Below are positions 54,584 through 63,345 of a stretch of 64,000 bases of DNA, one piece after another. The stretch's first letter is position 1; each line of letters starts with the position of its first letter. A model generated the notes under the pieces. The model was not told where the DNA came from, ran no database searches, and saw nothing but the letters and a program-made list of their open reading frames with translations. Source of the DNA: SLJN01 sp964505385 (GTDB lineage: Bacteria; Bacteroidota; Rhodothermia; Balneolales; Natronogracilivirgulaceae); NCBI GenBank assembly GCA_964505385.1, contig CAZDIA010000013.1, positions 14,491-78,490 of the forward strand, written 5' to 3'. The position numbers and the translations under genes were made by a program.

Positions 54584-55370
54584 GCACGCGCACCTGTTCG
54601 TGCGTAAAGACTTCTACATCCAGATCTTTGTTTAACACACAGAGACCACCTTCGTTATTAACACCGAGGAGTTTGTAAGGCAATTCCAGCACCTCATCTT
54701 CCTTGCGCAGATAGACCCATTTGCCGTATCCGTAAAGTGTCCGGTTGATTTGTCTCAAAAACTCATCCTGCCGTGCTTCCCACATATGGTAGTTGGTTTC
54801 AATCCGATTAAGCAAACCCGCAAGCAACTCTTCTCTTGTAGGGATTGGCGTACCGTTTGCAACACCGCCTATAGAAGAAGCCTCATCAGAAATATCTTCA
54901 GGCAAAGCTTGCTTGTGGACATTCAATCCGATACCGGCTATTATGCGCTCAGGCTTATTGCCATTGAAGGTAGCTTCGGTCAAAATACCGCCTATTTTGT
55001 GGGATCCTGCATAGATATCATTGGGATATTTCAAAAAAACCTTTGAAGAGACACATCCCGAAACCAGATCGGCAGCAGAATAAGCACATGCCAGCCCAAG
55101 TGTACGTAAACACTGATTTCCTGACGGGCGAAACACGACACTGAATGTAAGGTTTGCTCCTGCCGTGCTGTACCATTCTTTTCCATACTGCCCTTTTCCG
55201 CCAGTTTGTGAATCACACAAACAGACTAATCCATGAGGAGTAAACCGCACTTTTTTGGTCGAAAGATAGCTGTTAGTGGATTCTAAACTCTCGAAATACC
55301 AAAAATGTCGACCGACCCAGCCGGTTTTTAAACGCTTTAGAAAAGAGTTTGTATCAAATTGATGTAACAT
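54561..55370 (-). CDS. birA: Biotin-[acetyl-CoA carboxylase] ligase
   Basis: Activates biotin with ATP and attaches it to carrier lysines, likely including Lys 133 of the carrier near 9.5 kb. The 269-residue protein has the loop GGKGQYGKEWYS, the LKYPNDIYAGSHKIGGILTEA core and the C-terminal beta-barrel (KWVYLRKEDEVLELPYKLLGV). It lacks the N-terminal helix-turn-helix of repressor-type BirA, so it is probably a plain ligase. It heads the birA-tilS-hpt operon. Confidence 0.94.
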   Translation of the reverse strand: MLHQFDTNSFLKRLKTGWVGRHFWYFESLESTNSYLSTKKVRFTPHGLVCLCDSQTGGKGQYGKEWYSTAGANLTFSVVFRPSGNQCLRTLGLACAYSAADLVSGCVSSKVFLKYPNDIYAGSHKIGGILTEATFNGNKPERIIAGIGLNVHKQALPEDISDEASSIGGVANGTPIPTREELLAGLLNRIETNYHMWEARQDEFLRQINRTLYGYGKWVYLRKEDEVLELPYKLLGVNNEGGLCVLNKDLDVEVFTHEQVRVHGFAETN

Positions 55371-55382
55371 ACTTAAAGTTAC

Positions 55383-55408
55383 AAAAAAAAGGCCTCATTT
55401 GTGAGGCC
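55383..55408 (-). terminator. Terminator between the CBM48 gene and birA
   Basis: ggcctca and tgaggcc pair around a short loop; a T-run follows on the minus strand. Confidence 0.9.
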
Positions 55409-55448
55409 AATTTTCCTTTCGAAGTATTACGGTTGTCTTAAGTGAAGA

Positions 55449-55748
55449 TTACTCTTCAACTCGTAATACCGAATCTTCGGTACCAAATTCATTGGGAACA
55501 AAATCATCAGCGTGATCATCATTTTCCCATCTCTCATTATCAATGAAGTAACGAAAGCGAACTTCCGATTTTGGTTTCAGGCGCAATGTTGTCTGCCAAC
55601 CATCTTCTTTTTTTTCCAGCTTATCGGCGTTTTTATTCCAGCCGTTAAAATCACCTACAAGAGCTACATCCTTCTGTGCCTTTTCTTCAGGAACCTTGAA
55701 TGTCACCTTGCATACTGTACGTTTGGGGGTGAATTTTTTCTCTATCAT
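55449..55748 (-). CDS. Free-standing isoamylase early-set (CBM48-like) domain protein
   Basis: A 99-residue single-domain protein. CKVTFKVPEEKAQKDVALVGDFNGWN and VRFRYFIDNERWENDDHADDFVPNEFG match glycogen-binding/early-set domains found in AMP-kinase beta subunits and branching enzymes. Here the domain stands alone, with no enzyme attached. It may bind a polysaccharide or regulate an enzyme (inference). It ends at a terminator before birA. Confidence 0.88.
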   Translation of the reverse strand: MIEKKFTPKRTVCKVTFKVPEEKAQKDVALVGDFNGWNKNADKLEKKEDGWQTTLRLKPKSEVRFRYFIDNERWENDDHADDFVPNEFGTEDSVLRVEE

Positions 55749-56126
55749 TTTATAATTTTTTTAAAGTAAATTTACTCATGGAATTCTAAATATACGACTT
55801 AATTTATTAAATGCATATACCCCATATACAATAAATATTTTATACTCACAGAGCAATAATCTTTTACAATTAGCATTTTTATTCTATTTATCTTATTAAT
55901 TAATAAACAAAATCGCTTTCAGACTTTACTTTTTATGATTCCAGTGCTTATCTCATAATTTGATTAAGAGTTCATATTTATAAAAAAGTTGCAAATTTAA
56001 TTGTCTTACCTTTCATTTATGCATCCTTACAAACAAGCTACCCCAGGCAATATCCTAAAAACTAATTAATTTTTTCGGGTGAATGCTTATGTTAGAGATG
56101 AACCCAAAATTCCATTGAAAAATCTT
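55749..56126. other. AT-rich intergenic region between divergent CBM48 and YjbQ-like genes
   Basis: About 380 bases, strongly AT-rich. On the minus strand there is a TAAATTTG box (55992-55999) too far from the CBM48 start to be convincing. No other feature was seen. Confidence 0.4.
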
Positions 56127-56555
56127 ATGCAAGTTTATCAAAAAACAATAACACTATCACCCCGACCCAGAGGATACCATCTTGTTACTGATGAAATTAC
56201 CAAGCAACTTGAGGATCTTCCCAAAATTAATGCAGGGCTGGCACATATTCATATTAAACATACTTCAGCAGGGCTGACACTTAATGAAAATGCCGATCCG
56301 GATGTCCGATATGATTTCGGTACTTTTTTCGACCGCCTGGTTCCTGAAGATACCAGTTTATATCGTCACACTCTCGAAGGCACTGATGATATGACTTCCC
56401 ACATAAAGAGTTCGATTCTGGGGACCTCCGTAACTCTGCCTGTCAGCAACGGCCGTTTTAATGTAGGCACCTGGCAGGGTTTGTATCTGTGCGAACACCG
56501 AAACAACGGGGGCAGCCGTAAACTTGTAGTTACTTTGATGGGATCAGTCGACTAA
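56127..56555 (+). CDS. YjbQ-family secondary thiamine-phosphate synthase (UPF0047)
   Basis: A 142-residue protein from ATG 56127. The family signature HIHIKHTSAGLTLNEN is in the first half and GTWQGLYLCEHR near the end. YjbQ proteins have a weak, thiamine phosphate synthase-like activity in complementation tests, and the true role is not settled. An earlier frame start at 56079 would add 16 residues not seen in the family. It stands alone. Confidence 0.93.
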   Translation: MQVYQKTITLSPRPRGYHLVTDEITKQLEDLPKINAGLAHIHIKHTSAGLTLNENADPDVRYDFGTFFDRLVPEDTSLYRHTLEGTDDMTSHIKSSILGTSVTLPVSNGRFNVGTWQGLYLCEHRNNGGSRKLVVTLMGSVD

Positions 56556-56629
56556 AATTCTGGCAGGTAATCACAATTATGCATCATGATTACCTGTCAG
56601 GATCGCTTTTTGATTGTGGCAAGAAGCTT

Positions 56630-58033
56630 TTAAGGAGCGACTCTTTCTTTTCGGCCTTCAATTCGTTTGGTTGTATTACCGTTCGGTCCCTCGACTTCAA
56701 TGGTGATGAATACCGGCCGGTCAAGCGGCTCCTCATTGGTACCGGCAACATTGAAGCTAAAATCCGTTAGTCCCTGCCGGCTTTCAACATCCTCCGAATC
56801 AATGGTTACATCAACATCCCCGATCACCTCAATATCCTCAGCTTCTACTTCAACACTGATCTGAGTGCCGTTTACCATCGGGTGACCGTTTTCATCAGTT
56901 ACAGAATATTCGAAAGTTTGATCACTCATATTTTCAATAAAGAAACTTTCCGGAGACACTTCAATCTGCGGCGGACCGGAGAATATCACATCAATTTCTT
57001 TTTCAAGATTTTCGTTGTTGTGTGTAGCTGTTTGAGCAGTCACGGTTGCGATACCATCACTTGGTACCGGGCTGCTCGGTGTTAATTGCACACCCGCTCT
57101 TCCCTGATCATCGGTTTGCGCAGAGCCATCAATCACCCCACCTGTTGATGAAAAATACACGCTGGTTCCCGGCTGCACCGGATTGCTGTATTGATCACCC
57201 AAAATAACAGATATGTCGGAAGGGTTCTGATCCGGTTTCACATACGTAACATTATACGGTTCTCTCTGAAGGGTGAAATGATCTTCATTCGGCAAACCAC
57301 CGTGGATCGCAATCCTGATCGGCTCCGACCGTACAGTCCCTTCATCGTGTTGTACTTCGGCAACAATCTGAACATTCCCGGATACCGTTCCACTAGTTAA
57401 TACAGCGGTAGCTTCGCCCTGATCATCAAGCAGAGTAGATTCTGGAGAGATATTCTCACCTCCACCCGGAGCTGAACCCAGTGAGAAGTTTATTTCTGCC
57501 TCATGATCGGGGGTAACTCTTCGGCCTTCTGAATCGGTGACAGCAAAATCAAAATGAGCTTGCTCGGTATTGCCACTTCCCTGAACTACTATGGATTCAT
57601 GTGAAGCATTCATCAACTCGATGCTGGCAGGGGGGCCGGAGGGCTCTACATCCGGATCAATTTCTACATCTTCTTCGAATTCTTCCTCGGTTAGAAGTTT
57701 GGTATCCGGGAAATCAATATCCCGTTCCGGGATAGCATGTGAGGTTAACGTATCGGCAACAAACCCTTCTTTACTCACAATCACACGCACATCGAGTGTA
57801 GTATCCAATTCCAGCTCAAATTCATACATGCCATCCGCATCTGTAACTGTATTCATCTCAGGAGGAGGCTCTATAAGGCGCACAACCGCATCCTCAACCG
57901 GTTGATCGGAGCTGTCCATAACCAACCCGGTGATATTTACAGGTTCATAATCGTCATTGTTGTCAACAAGACCACAACCATTTGCCAATAATGCTACCAG
58001 TATGGCTATTAAAAACACATAATGAAATTTCAT
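56630..58033 (-). CDS. Lipoprotein with repeated Ig-like (Big/carboxypeptidase-regulatory) domains
   Basis: A 467-residue exported protein. The lipobox is LLANGC with Cys 20. A carboxypeptidase-regulatory-like beta sandwich comes first (VNITGLVMDSSDQPVEDAVV, about 33-105), then after a Pro-rich acidic hinge there are Ig-like invasin/Big-type domains, for example FDFAVTDSEGRRVTPDHEAE, and STGGVIDGSAQTDDQGRAGV. Acidic throughout. Its use is unknown, possibly adhesion or a surface scaffold. The subtilase gene lies upstream on the same strand, with a terminator between. Confidence 0.78.
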   Translation of the reverse strand: MKFHYVFLIAILVALLANGCGLVDNNDDYEPVNITGLVMDSSDQPVEDAVVRLIEPPPEMNTVTDADGMYEFELELDTTLDVRVIVSKEGFVADTLTSHAIPERDIDFPDTKLLTEEEFEEDVEIDPDVEPSGPPASIELMNASHESIVVQGSGNTEQAHFDFAVTDSEGRRVTPDHEAEINFSLGSAPGGGENISPESTLLDDQGEATAVLTSGTVSGNVQIVAEVQHDEGTVRSEPIRIAIHGGLPNEDHFTLQREPYNVTYVKPDQNPSDISVILGDQYSNPVQPGTSVYFSSTGGVIDGSAQTDDQGRAGVQLTPSSPVPSDGIATVTAQTATHNNENLEKEIDVIFSGPPQIEVSPESFFIENMSDQTFEYSVTDENGHPMVNGTQISVEVEAEDIEVIGDVDVTIDSEDVESRQGLTDFSFNVAGTNEEPLDRPVFITIEVEGPNGNTTKRIEGRKERVAP

Positions 58034-58413
58034 ATTAAAAGGAGTTGTATTTCGAATCTTCATGTGAATATAGTTTTAAAGGATATCCGTGAATTTTTGC
58101 TTTTTTTCTGTTTACTCCGAATCCGGGAATCACATTTGAGAATAATGGTTGATAAAAAAGAATTGAGTTAACATCTCTCTAGTTGTCTTCATGTTAAAAT
58201 TTAAACTATAAATGTATCTATTTATCTTTTTATTGATATTAACATTTCAAAATAAATTTTAGATAGCTCATTTCCAAGAATCAACTGTAAGATTCGCTTA
58301 AGATACTGCTTTTAAATTATTTGAAATCTGACTATCAGCTTTTGTCTTTCATCCTGAAGTATCACATCAATATCTCCCCTGTTATAATTCAGGGTCAGTT
58401 ATTGGTTGCAAGT
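58034..58413. other. Intergenic region between the lipoprotein and subtilase genes
   Basis: About 380 AT-rich bases that should hold the promoter of the lipoprotein gene. No TAnnTTTG box on the minus strand was found. No gene seen. Confidence 0.4.
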
Positions 58414-58456
58414 TAAAAAAGGATGAAATGATTACATTTAATCACTCCATCCTTTT
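58414..58456 (-). terminator. Terminator of the subtilase gene
   Basis: aaaaggatgaaatgatta pairs with taatcactccatcctttt with three non-Watson-Crick or G-U pairs; a T-run follows on the minus strand. Confidence 0.85.
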
Positions 58457-58488
58457 TCTTTAATTCCAAACTTATTTATTCCGGCAGA

Positions 58489-60363
58489 TCAGTAATCTTC
58501 AATATCCTCTGTTTCATTTCCTTCTGTATCCGTCACGATTATGCGGACTTGATCAGCATCGTCACGGGTTCTGAGCTCGTGTTCTCCTGAGGCACCAAAT
58601 CCGCTAATGCTTGTTGTTTCACTATCGAGTACTGTTCCGCCATCGAGTAGTTCAGTCGTAATTTCTTCCAGTGCACCATCTTCATGGGAAACCTCCCAAG
58701 TTACTTCGGCGCGATTCCACGGTCCACTGCTTCTTGCGGTCACTTCAAACTCATCGATTTCCGGATCGGATTCAACATCTCCGTTATCATCTTCAGCATC
58801 AGTAGTGAAAGTTAGCGTATTTCCTTCATCAGACTCACCCTCAGCTTCAGCAACTGCTCGGAATTCGTAATCCGTATCAGAAGACAAACCGCTCAGTGTT
58901 TCATCAAAACCGCCGGCAGAAGATAAACTTTGATCAGATGTGGTATTGGATAAATCACCACTTTCACCCCACTCGAAGTAAACCGTTGCTTCTTCCGCAT
59001 TTTCAAGCTGTGTCAATTCACCGTTGAGGGTTGCAGCAGTTTCGCCAATATTTTCGGCCTCATTTGTTTCCACAGTTACTTCAACATCTTCGGGGTCATC
59101 GGGGTCATCAGGATCATCATCTTCTTCGTCTACATCCAGAGCCGCAGCCACATCAACAAGTCCGGCACCTTGTTCATTATCATTAAGCCCGATATCCTCA
59201 GCTGTTTCTTTTAAGTGACCACGAGCATCATCATGACTCATACCGTCTGCCATCAGGTACGCAGCGGTGCCGGCAACATGCGGAGCTGACATAGAAGTTC
59301 CGTTAAATGAGTCATAATTGTCACGCGGAACTGAAGAAAGTACACTTACTCCCGGGGCTGTAAGTTCTACTTCCGGCCCGTTTGAGGAAAAGCCGGCCAG
59401 GTTGTCATCATTATCCGTAGCACTAACGGCAACTACTTCCTCATAAGCTGCCGGATAATTAACTGAACCACCATCATTGCCTGCAGATGCGATGAGTAGT
59501 ACCCCCTCATCATTTGCATACTCAACGGCATCTTCAACGGCACTGGATGCCCCGCCTCCGAGACTTAAATTAGCTACATCATGCCCTTCATCAGCAGACC
59601 ATATAATGGCATCGGCAACATCAGAAAAACTTCCGCTTCCTCGTCTATCGAGCACTTTTGCTGCATATAGTTCAGCCTCAGTAGCAACTCCAACAACGCC
59701 GATATCATTATTTACAGCACCGGCTGTTCCGGCTACATGGGTCCCGTGGTCATTGTCATCATCCCAACTTTCAGAGCATTGACCGCCTCTGCAATTAGTC
59801 CATGCACGCCCCCCGGCCACATTATCCGCCAGAGTTTCATGATCCGGGTCAATACCGCTGTCTATAATAGTGATCTTTGCTCCCTCAGCTGTTTCTCCGG
59901 CATGATGTGCCATTTCGGCATCTACCCGGTCAATCCCCCAAGGCAATACCTGCTCATCACTCGGATCACCGTCCCCTTCATCCACGGTGTGGCCATGAGC
60001 CTGCATAATGCCTTCCTTTTCGATATACCTCACATTGGGGTTATTTTCAAGTCCTTGCAATGCCTGCTCAGGAAATTTACCTGAAACAGCCACTCCTATA
60101 TCACCAAAATCAAGTTCGAGGTAAACATCATCTGCCTTTCCACGAGCCACATCCGCTTTTCCGGGTTTTAATCCGACAATATACCTGTCCGGAGCTTCCT
60201 GTTGTTCAGTTACTCCGAAATCTGGTTCAGTTACATCTTGTGCAGGATCAACATCCGGATCTGTTGGTGAATCACATGAGGTCAAAGTGACAGAAAAAAC
60301 CACTATCCCCACGCACAAAAGTTTCAACTTCCCAATTGTATAAGTGTTAGCCTGGCTATTCAT
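58489..60363 (-). CDS. Lipid-anchored subtilisin-like serine protease with C-terminal beta domains
   Basis: A 624-residue peptidase S8. A lipoprotein signal ends TLTSC (Cys 30), followed by an I9-type propeptide (about 60-125) and the catalytic domain with Asp 168 (IIDSGID), His 206 (DHGTHVAGT), Asn 296 (ASAGND) and Ser 357 (NGTSMSAPHVAGT). A short acidic hinge of DDP/DPED repeats separates it from a fibronectin III-like domain and a final Ig-like domain. It probably sits at the cell surface or periplasm and is salt-adapted by its acid-rich sequence. The ATG at 60363 is chosen because the lipoprotein signal follows it. Confidence 0.92.
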   Translation of the reverse strand: MNSQANTYTIGKLKLLCVGIVVFSVTLTSCDSPTDPDVDPAQDVTEPDFGVTEQQEAPDRYIVGLKPGKADVARGKADDVYLELDFGDIGVAVSGKFPEQALQGLENNPNVRYIEKEGIMQAHGHTVDEGDGDPSDEQVLPWGIDRVDAEMAHHAGETAEGAKITIIDSGIDPDHETLADNVAGGRAWTNCRGGQCSESWDDDNDHGTHVAGTAGAVNNDIGVVGVATEAELYAAKVLDRRGSGSFSDVADAIIWSADEGHDVANLSLGGGASSAVEDAVEYANDEGVLLIASAGNDGGSVNYPAAYEEVVAVSATDNDDNLAGFSSNGPEVELTAPGVSVLSSVPRDNYDSFNGTSMSAPHVAGTAAYLMADGMSHDDARGHLKETAEDIGLNDNEQGAGLVDVAAALDVDEEDDDPDDPDDPEDVEVTVETNEAENIGETAATLNGELTQLENAEEATVYFEWGESGDLSNTTSDQSLSSAGGFDETLSGLSSDTDYEFRAVAEAEGESDEGNTLTFTTDAEDDNGDVESDPEIDEFEVTARSSGPWNRAEVTWEVSHEDGALEEITTELLDGGTVLDSETTSISGFGASGEHELRTRDDADQVRIIVTDTEGNETEDIEDY

Positions 60364-60676
60364 ATATAAGCACATTTTATTTGATTTAATGGTTAACAAG
60401 AATTACCTCAGTAACTCTTTTGGAATCAATAAGAAATCAAGTTGCACACTGCAGGGGTTCTGACTTTTAGATTTCTTTAACTCGGGATTCCATTTTTGAA
60501 CTTAGCCTTATCTGACCTAATCATTCTAATTATTTATACAAAGAATCCCAAAAAAACTTTTTCTTGACATATCATCCATTCTTTTAATTTTTTCTCTTTT
60601 ATACTATTAGTAGCGTATTAAAAAGAAAAACTGAATCAACCAATTTTTAAAGCTTGAATTCTCAAATTACTCTTTG
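60364..60676. other. Intergenic region upstream of the subtilase gene
   Basis: AT-rich, about 310 bases between the subtilase start and the M48 gene stop. No ORF, repeat or recognisable terminator was seen. Confidence 0.4.
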
Positions 60677-62605
60677 TCACCCCAGCGGCATCGGCGCTTC
60701 CATTGCCTCGGAAATTGCGCGGAGCATTTCGCGCTCCTCGAGAGAGAATTTTCCGTCGGAAGTCAGACAATGCACAGCCGCAGTAAGCACATATTTTCTT
60801 ACCGTATTGGACGACAGCGCAAATTCATCAAGTGCTTTATCCAGCTTTTCTATAGTGCACTGATCCTCCGGTAATAGTTGTAAACCCGATGGAATTGCTT
60901 TTTGTATCGGCTTGATCCCGGCTTCCCACGCTTCTTCGGGATCTTTCGTTGCGGCATGTGATAGTGAAGAAAGTACAACGGTGAGCTCTTCACCAAGGCG
61001 ATTTAGGTTGTGATGTTTTACTTTGGGTGATTTCTTCTCCGTAAACTCTTTATCAAGCTGGCGCACAATCATTTTCTCCAGCGCAAGCTCAAAGAGGCTT
61101 ACCTTCTCATCTTCTTTAACCAGGCGCTCCACGGTTTGCCGGAATTTGCCGTATTGCTTATCACTCATCAACCGCAAAGCCGGCATTGACAGCTCAGCCA
61201 GTGGGAGATACCATTCACGCCGGCCACGTTCAAGTTGCCGCACCAAGTGATCTACCCTTTCAGCTAATTCTGCACCATTTAACTCAGTGACCCAGTCCGG
61301 AATCTCCTTTGTTTTTTTCTGTGATGATATAAGCAGAGCATAGATCAGTGCTTCGGCATCACCGGGTTCATGCGCAGCCTGACGCAACAGAGGCGGGATT
61401 TTACTTAAAAGCTGACCGGCACGGTCAATCTGCTCTCGCTCCATTGTGCCGATAGCTGCGAGGATCAGCTCAGGACGCAGCGCTTCATGTGGGGTTTTAC
61501 CTCCGGACGCACTTTCTTCTTTTGCTTTTGCTGCCGCGACGTGGTCTTTTTCAATTTTCCTACGGATGCGCTCTTTTTTCTTTTCGTCCTGTGCATCATG
61601 GGACGGATGAATCGCTTTGATCCGGTCTTCAACCGGTGGATGAGTGGCGAATAACTTGCCGAAGCTGCTGGCAAAAAACAAATGGCTCATCTCCATAGCA
61701 TGGCCGTCGTTGATTTTTCCGCCGTTCTGAGCTTTGCGAATTTTATCAAGTGCCGAAGCAAGTCCTTCCGGATTGCGGGTATACTGCACGGCCGCGGCAT
61801 CTGCGAGATATTCTCTCTGCCTGGAAATAGCCGCCTGGATCATCCTGCCGAAAATCATGCCAATATAACCTATGATCAGCAAAGCAATACCAATCACAAG
61901 GATTGCAATGATGGCGCCTCCGCCGCCACCGCGTCCCTGGCCGCCGCCACCGCCTCTCATGCCCGAAAAGAACGTACTGCGCATCAGGATCATCCCCATT
62001 ACGTGCAACAACAAAATACCGTTCAGAATACCGATTAAACGGATGTTCAATCGCATATCCCCATTGAAAATATGGCTGTACTCGTGAGCAATCACACCTT
62101 GCAGCTCATCACGATTCAATTTATCAAGTGTACCTTTTGTTACTCCGATTGCAGCATCATCGGTTCCGAACCCGGCAGCAAATGCATTGATATTTTCCTC
62201 CCGGTCCAGCACATAAACATCCGGCACCGGAACCCCGGAAGCTATCGACATCTCCTCAACGACATTTATCAGGCGCTGTTCATTGCGGTCACGGGTGGAT
62301 GGCTCCACTTTGCGGCCGCCCAGCATCTCAGCTACCGATGAACCGCCTTTCTTTAGCTGCGACATCCGAAACAACGTGCCAATCATGATAACCGCCAGGA
62401 TTACCCCGGACACAATTAAAAACAGGTCGGGATGCCATATCTGATGCCACCAGCCGAGGTGGGCAGGCGCTTCGACCGGTGGCCCGAAAACAAACAATAC
62501 CACCAAGTATACCGTAACTATGATAGCAATAACCGCTAACAGATAGAGAATCACCAGCTTTACGGTATTACGTCGTGCCCGGTCCTGTGCTTCAAAAAAA
62601 TCCAT
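60677..62605 (-). CDS. M48-family membrane metalloprotease with extra C-terminal domain
   Basis: A 642-residue protein. Two N-terminal membrane helices (about 15-41 and 61-80) come before the zinc motif HEYSH (174-178), and the third ligand Glu lies in QREYLADAAAVQYTR. A Gly-rich loop (MRGGGGGQGRGGGGGA) leads into another helix. This is the HtpX-like layout, but about 300 extra residues follow the protease, ending in a TerB-like helical part (SSNTVRKYVLTAAVHCLTSDG). It is a candidate for membrane-protein quality control. LemA is immediately upstream on the same strand. Confidence 0.9.
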   Translation of the reverse strand: MDFFEAQDRARRNTVKLVILYLLAVIAIIVTVYLVVLFVFGPPVEAPAHLGWWHQIWHPDLFLIVSGVILAVIMIGTLFRMSQLKKGGSSVAEMLGGRKVEPSTRDRNEQRLINVVEEMSIASGVPVPDVYVLDREENINAFAAGFGTDDAAIGVTKGTLDKLNRDELQGVIAHEYSHIFNGDMRLNIRLIGILNGILLLHVMGMILMRSTFFSGMRGGGGGQGRGGGGGAIIAILVIGIALLIIGYIGMIFGRMIQAAISRQREYLADAAAVQYTRNPEGLASALDKIRKAQNGGKINDGHAMEMSHLFFASSFGKLFATHPPVEDRIKAIHPSHDAQDEKKKERIRRKIEKDHVAAAKAKEESASGGKTPHEALRPELILAAIGTMEREQIDRAGQLLSKIPPLLRQAAHEPGDAEALIYALLISSQKKTKEIPDWVTELNGAELAERVDHLVRQLERGRREWYLPLAELSMPALRLMSDKQYGKFRQTVERLVKEDEKVSLFELALEKMIVRQLDKEFTEKKSPKVKHHNLNRLGEELTVVLSSLSHAATKDPEEAWEAGIKPIQKAIPSGLQLLPEDQCTIEKLDKALDEFALSSNTVRKYVLTAAVHCLTSDGKFSLEEREMLRAISEAMEAPMPLG

Positions 62606-62718
62606 GTATTACTTAACAAATGTTTATGATATCCGACACATCAACATTACCCGATTGAACCACTTTGTTTGAACCTCAAACATCAAACCTCAAACAAACC
62701 AAACAAGCGAAAGAAAAG

Positions 62719-63309
62719 CTAAAACGATACCGAGGGCGCCTCCCGCTCTTTTTCAACTTCAACTTCGAAAAGTTGAGCTTCCTGAAACCCGAACATATTA
62801 GCAAATATGATATTCGGGAATTTTTCACGTGCCGTATTATAGTTCATCACCGCATCATTATAGGATTGACGGGCGAAGGCGATTTTATTTTCGGTTGATG
62901 AAAGCTCCTCTGTTAACTGCATCATATTCTGATTTGCCTTCAGATCAGGATAACTTTCCGACAGGGCAAACAGCTTGCCAAGTGAACCGGTGAGTGTTTG
63001 CTCGGCACTCATCAGCTTTTTCATCGACTCGGGATCATCGGGTTGCTGGGCAGCTTTTTGCTCCACCTGCTGCGCCTGATTTCGCGCCTGAATTACATTT
63101 TCCAGTGTTTCCCGCTCATGTTTCATATACCCTTTTGCGGTCTCAACCAGATTCGGGATAAGATCATAACGTCGTTTAAGCTGCACATCAATTTGTGCAA
63201 ATGCGTTTTTAAACCGGTTTCGCAGTTTGACCATCCGGTTGTAAATGGTCACCGAATAGATGACCATAATCAAAATCACACCAAGTAAAATTAAAATGGG
63301 TATCGTCAT
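62719..63309 (-). CDS. lemA: LemA-family protein
   Basis: A 196-residue protein with an N-terminal membrane helix (ILILLGVILIMVIYSVTIY) and a long helical part with QIDVQLKRRYDLIPNLVETAKGYMKHE, the LemA signature. The family's role is unknown; it is often next to HtpX-like proteases, as here (113 bases). This supports a shared function at the membrane. Confidence 0.94.
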   Translation of the reverse strand: MTIPILILLGVILIMVIYSVTIYNRMVKLRNRFKNAFAQIDVQLKRRYDLIPNLVETAKGYMKHERETLENVIQARNQAQQVEQKAAQQPDDPESMKKLMSAEQTLTGSLGKLFALSESYPDLKANQNMMQLTEELSSTENKIAFARQSYNDAVMNYNTAREKFPNIIFANMFGFQEAQLFEVEVEKEREAPSVSF

Positions 63310-63345
63310 AATGGTACCGGTTTGAAATTAACTGTGATTTTATAA

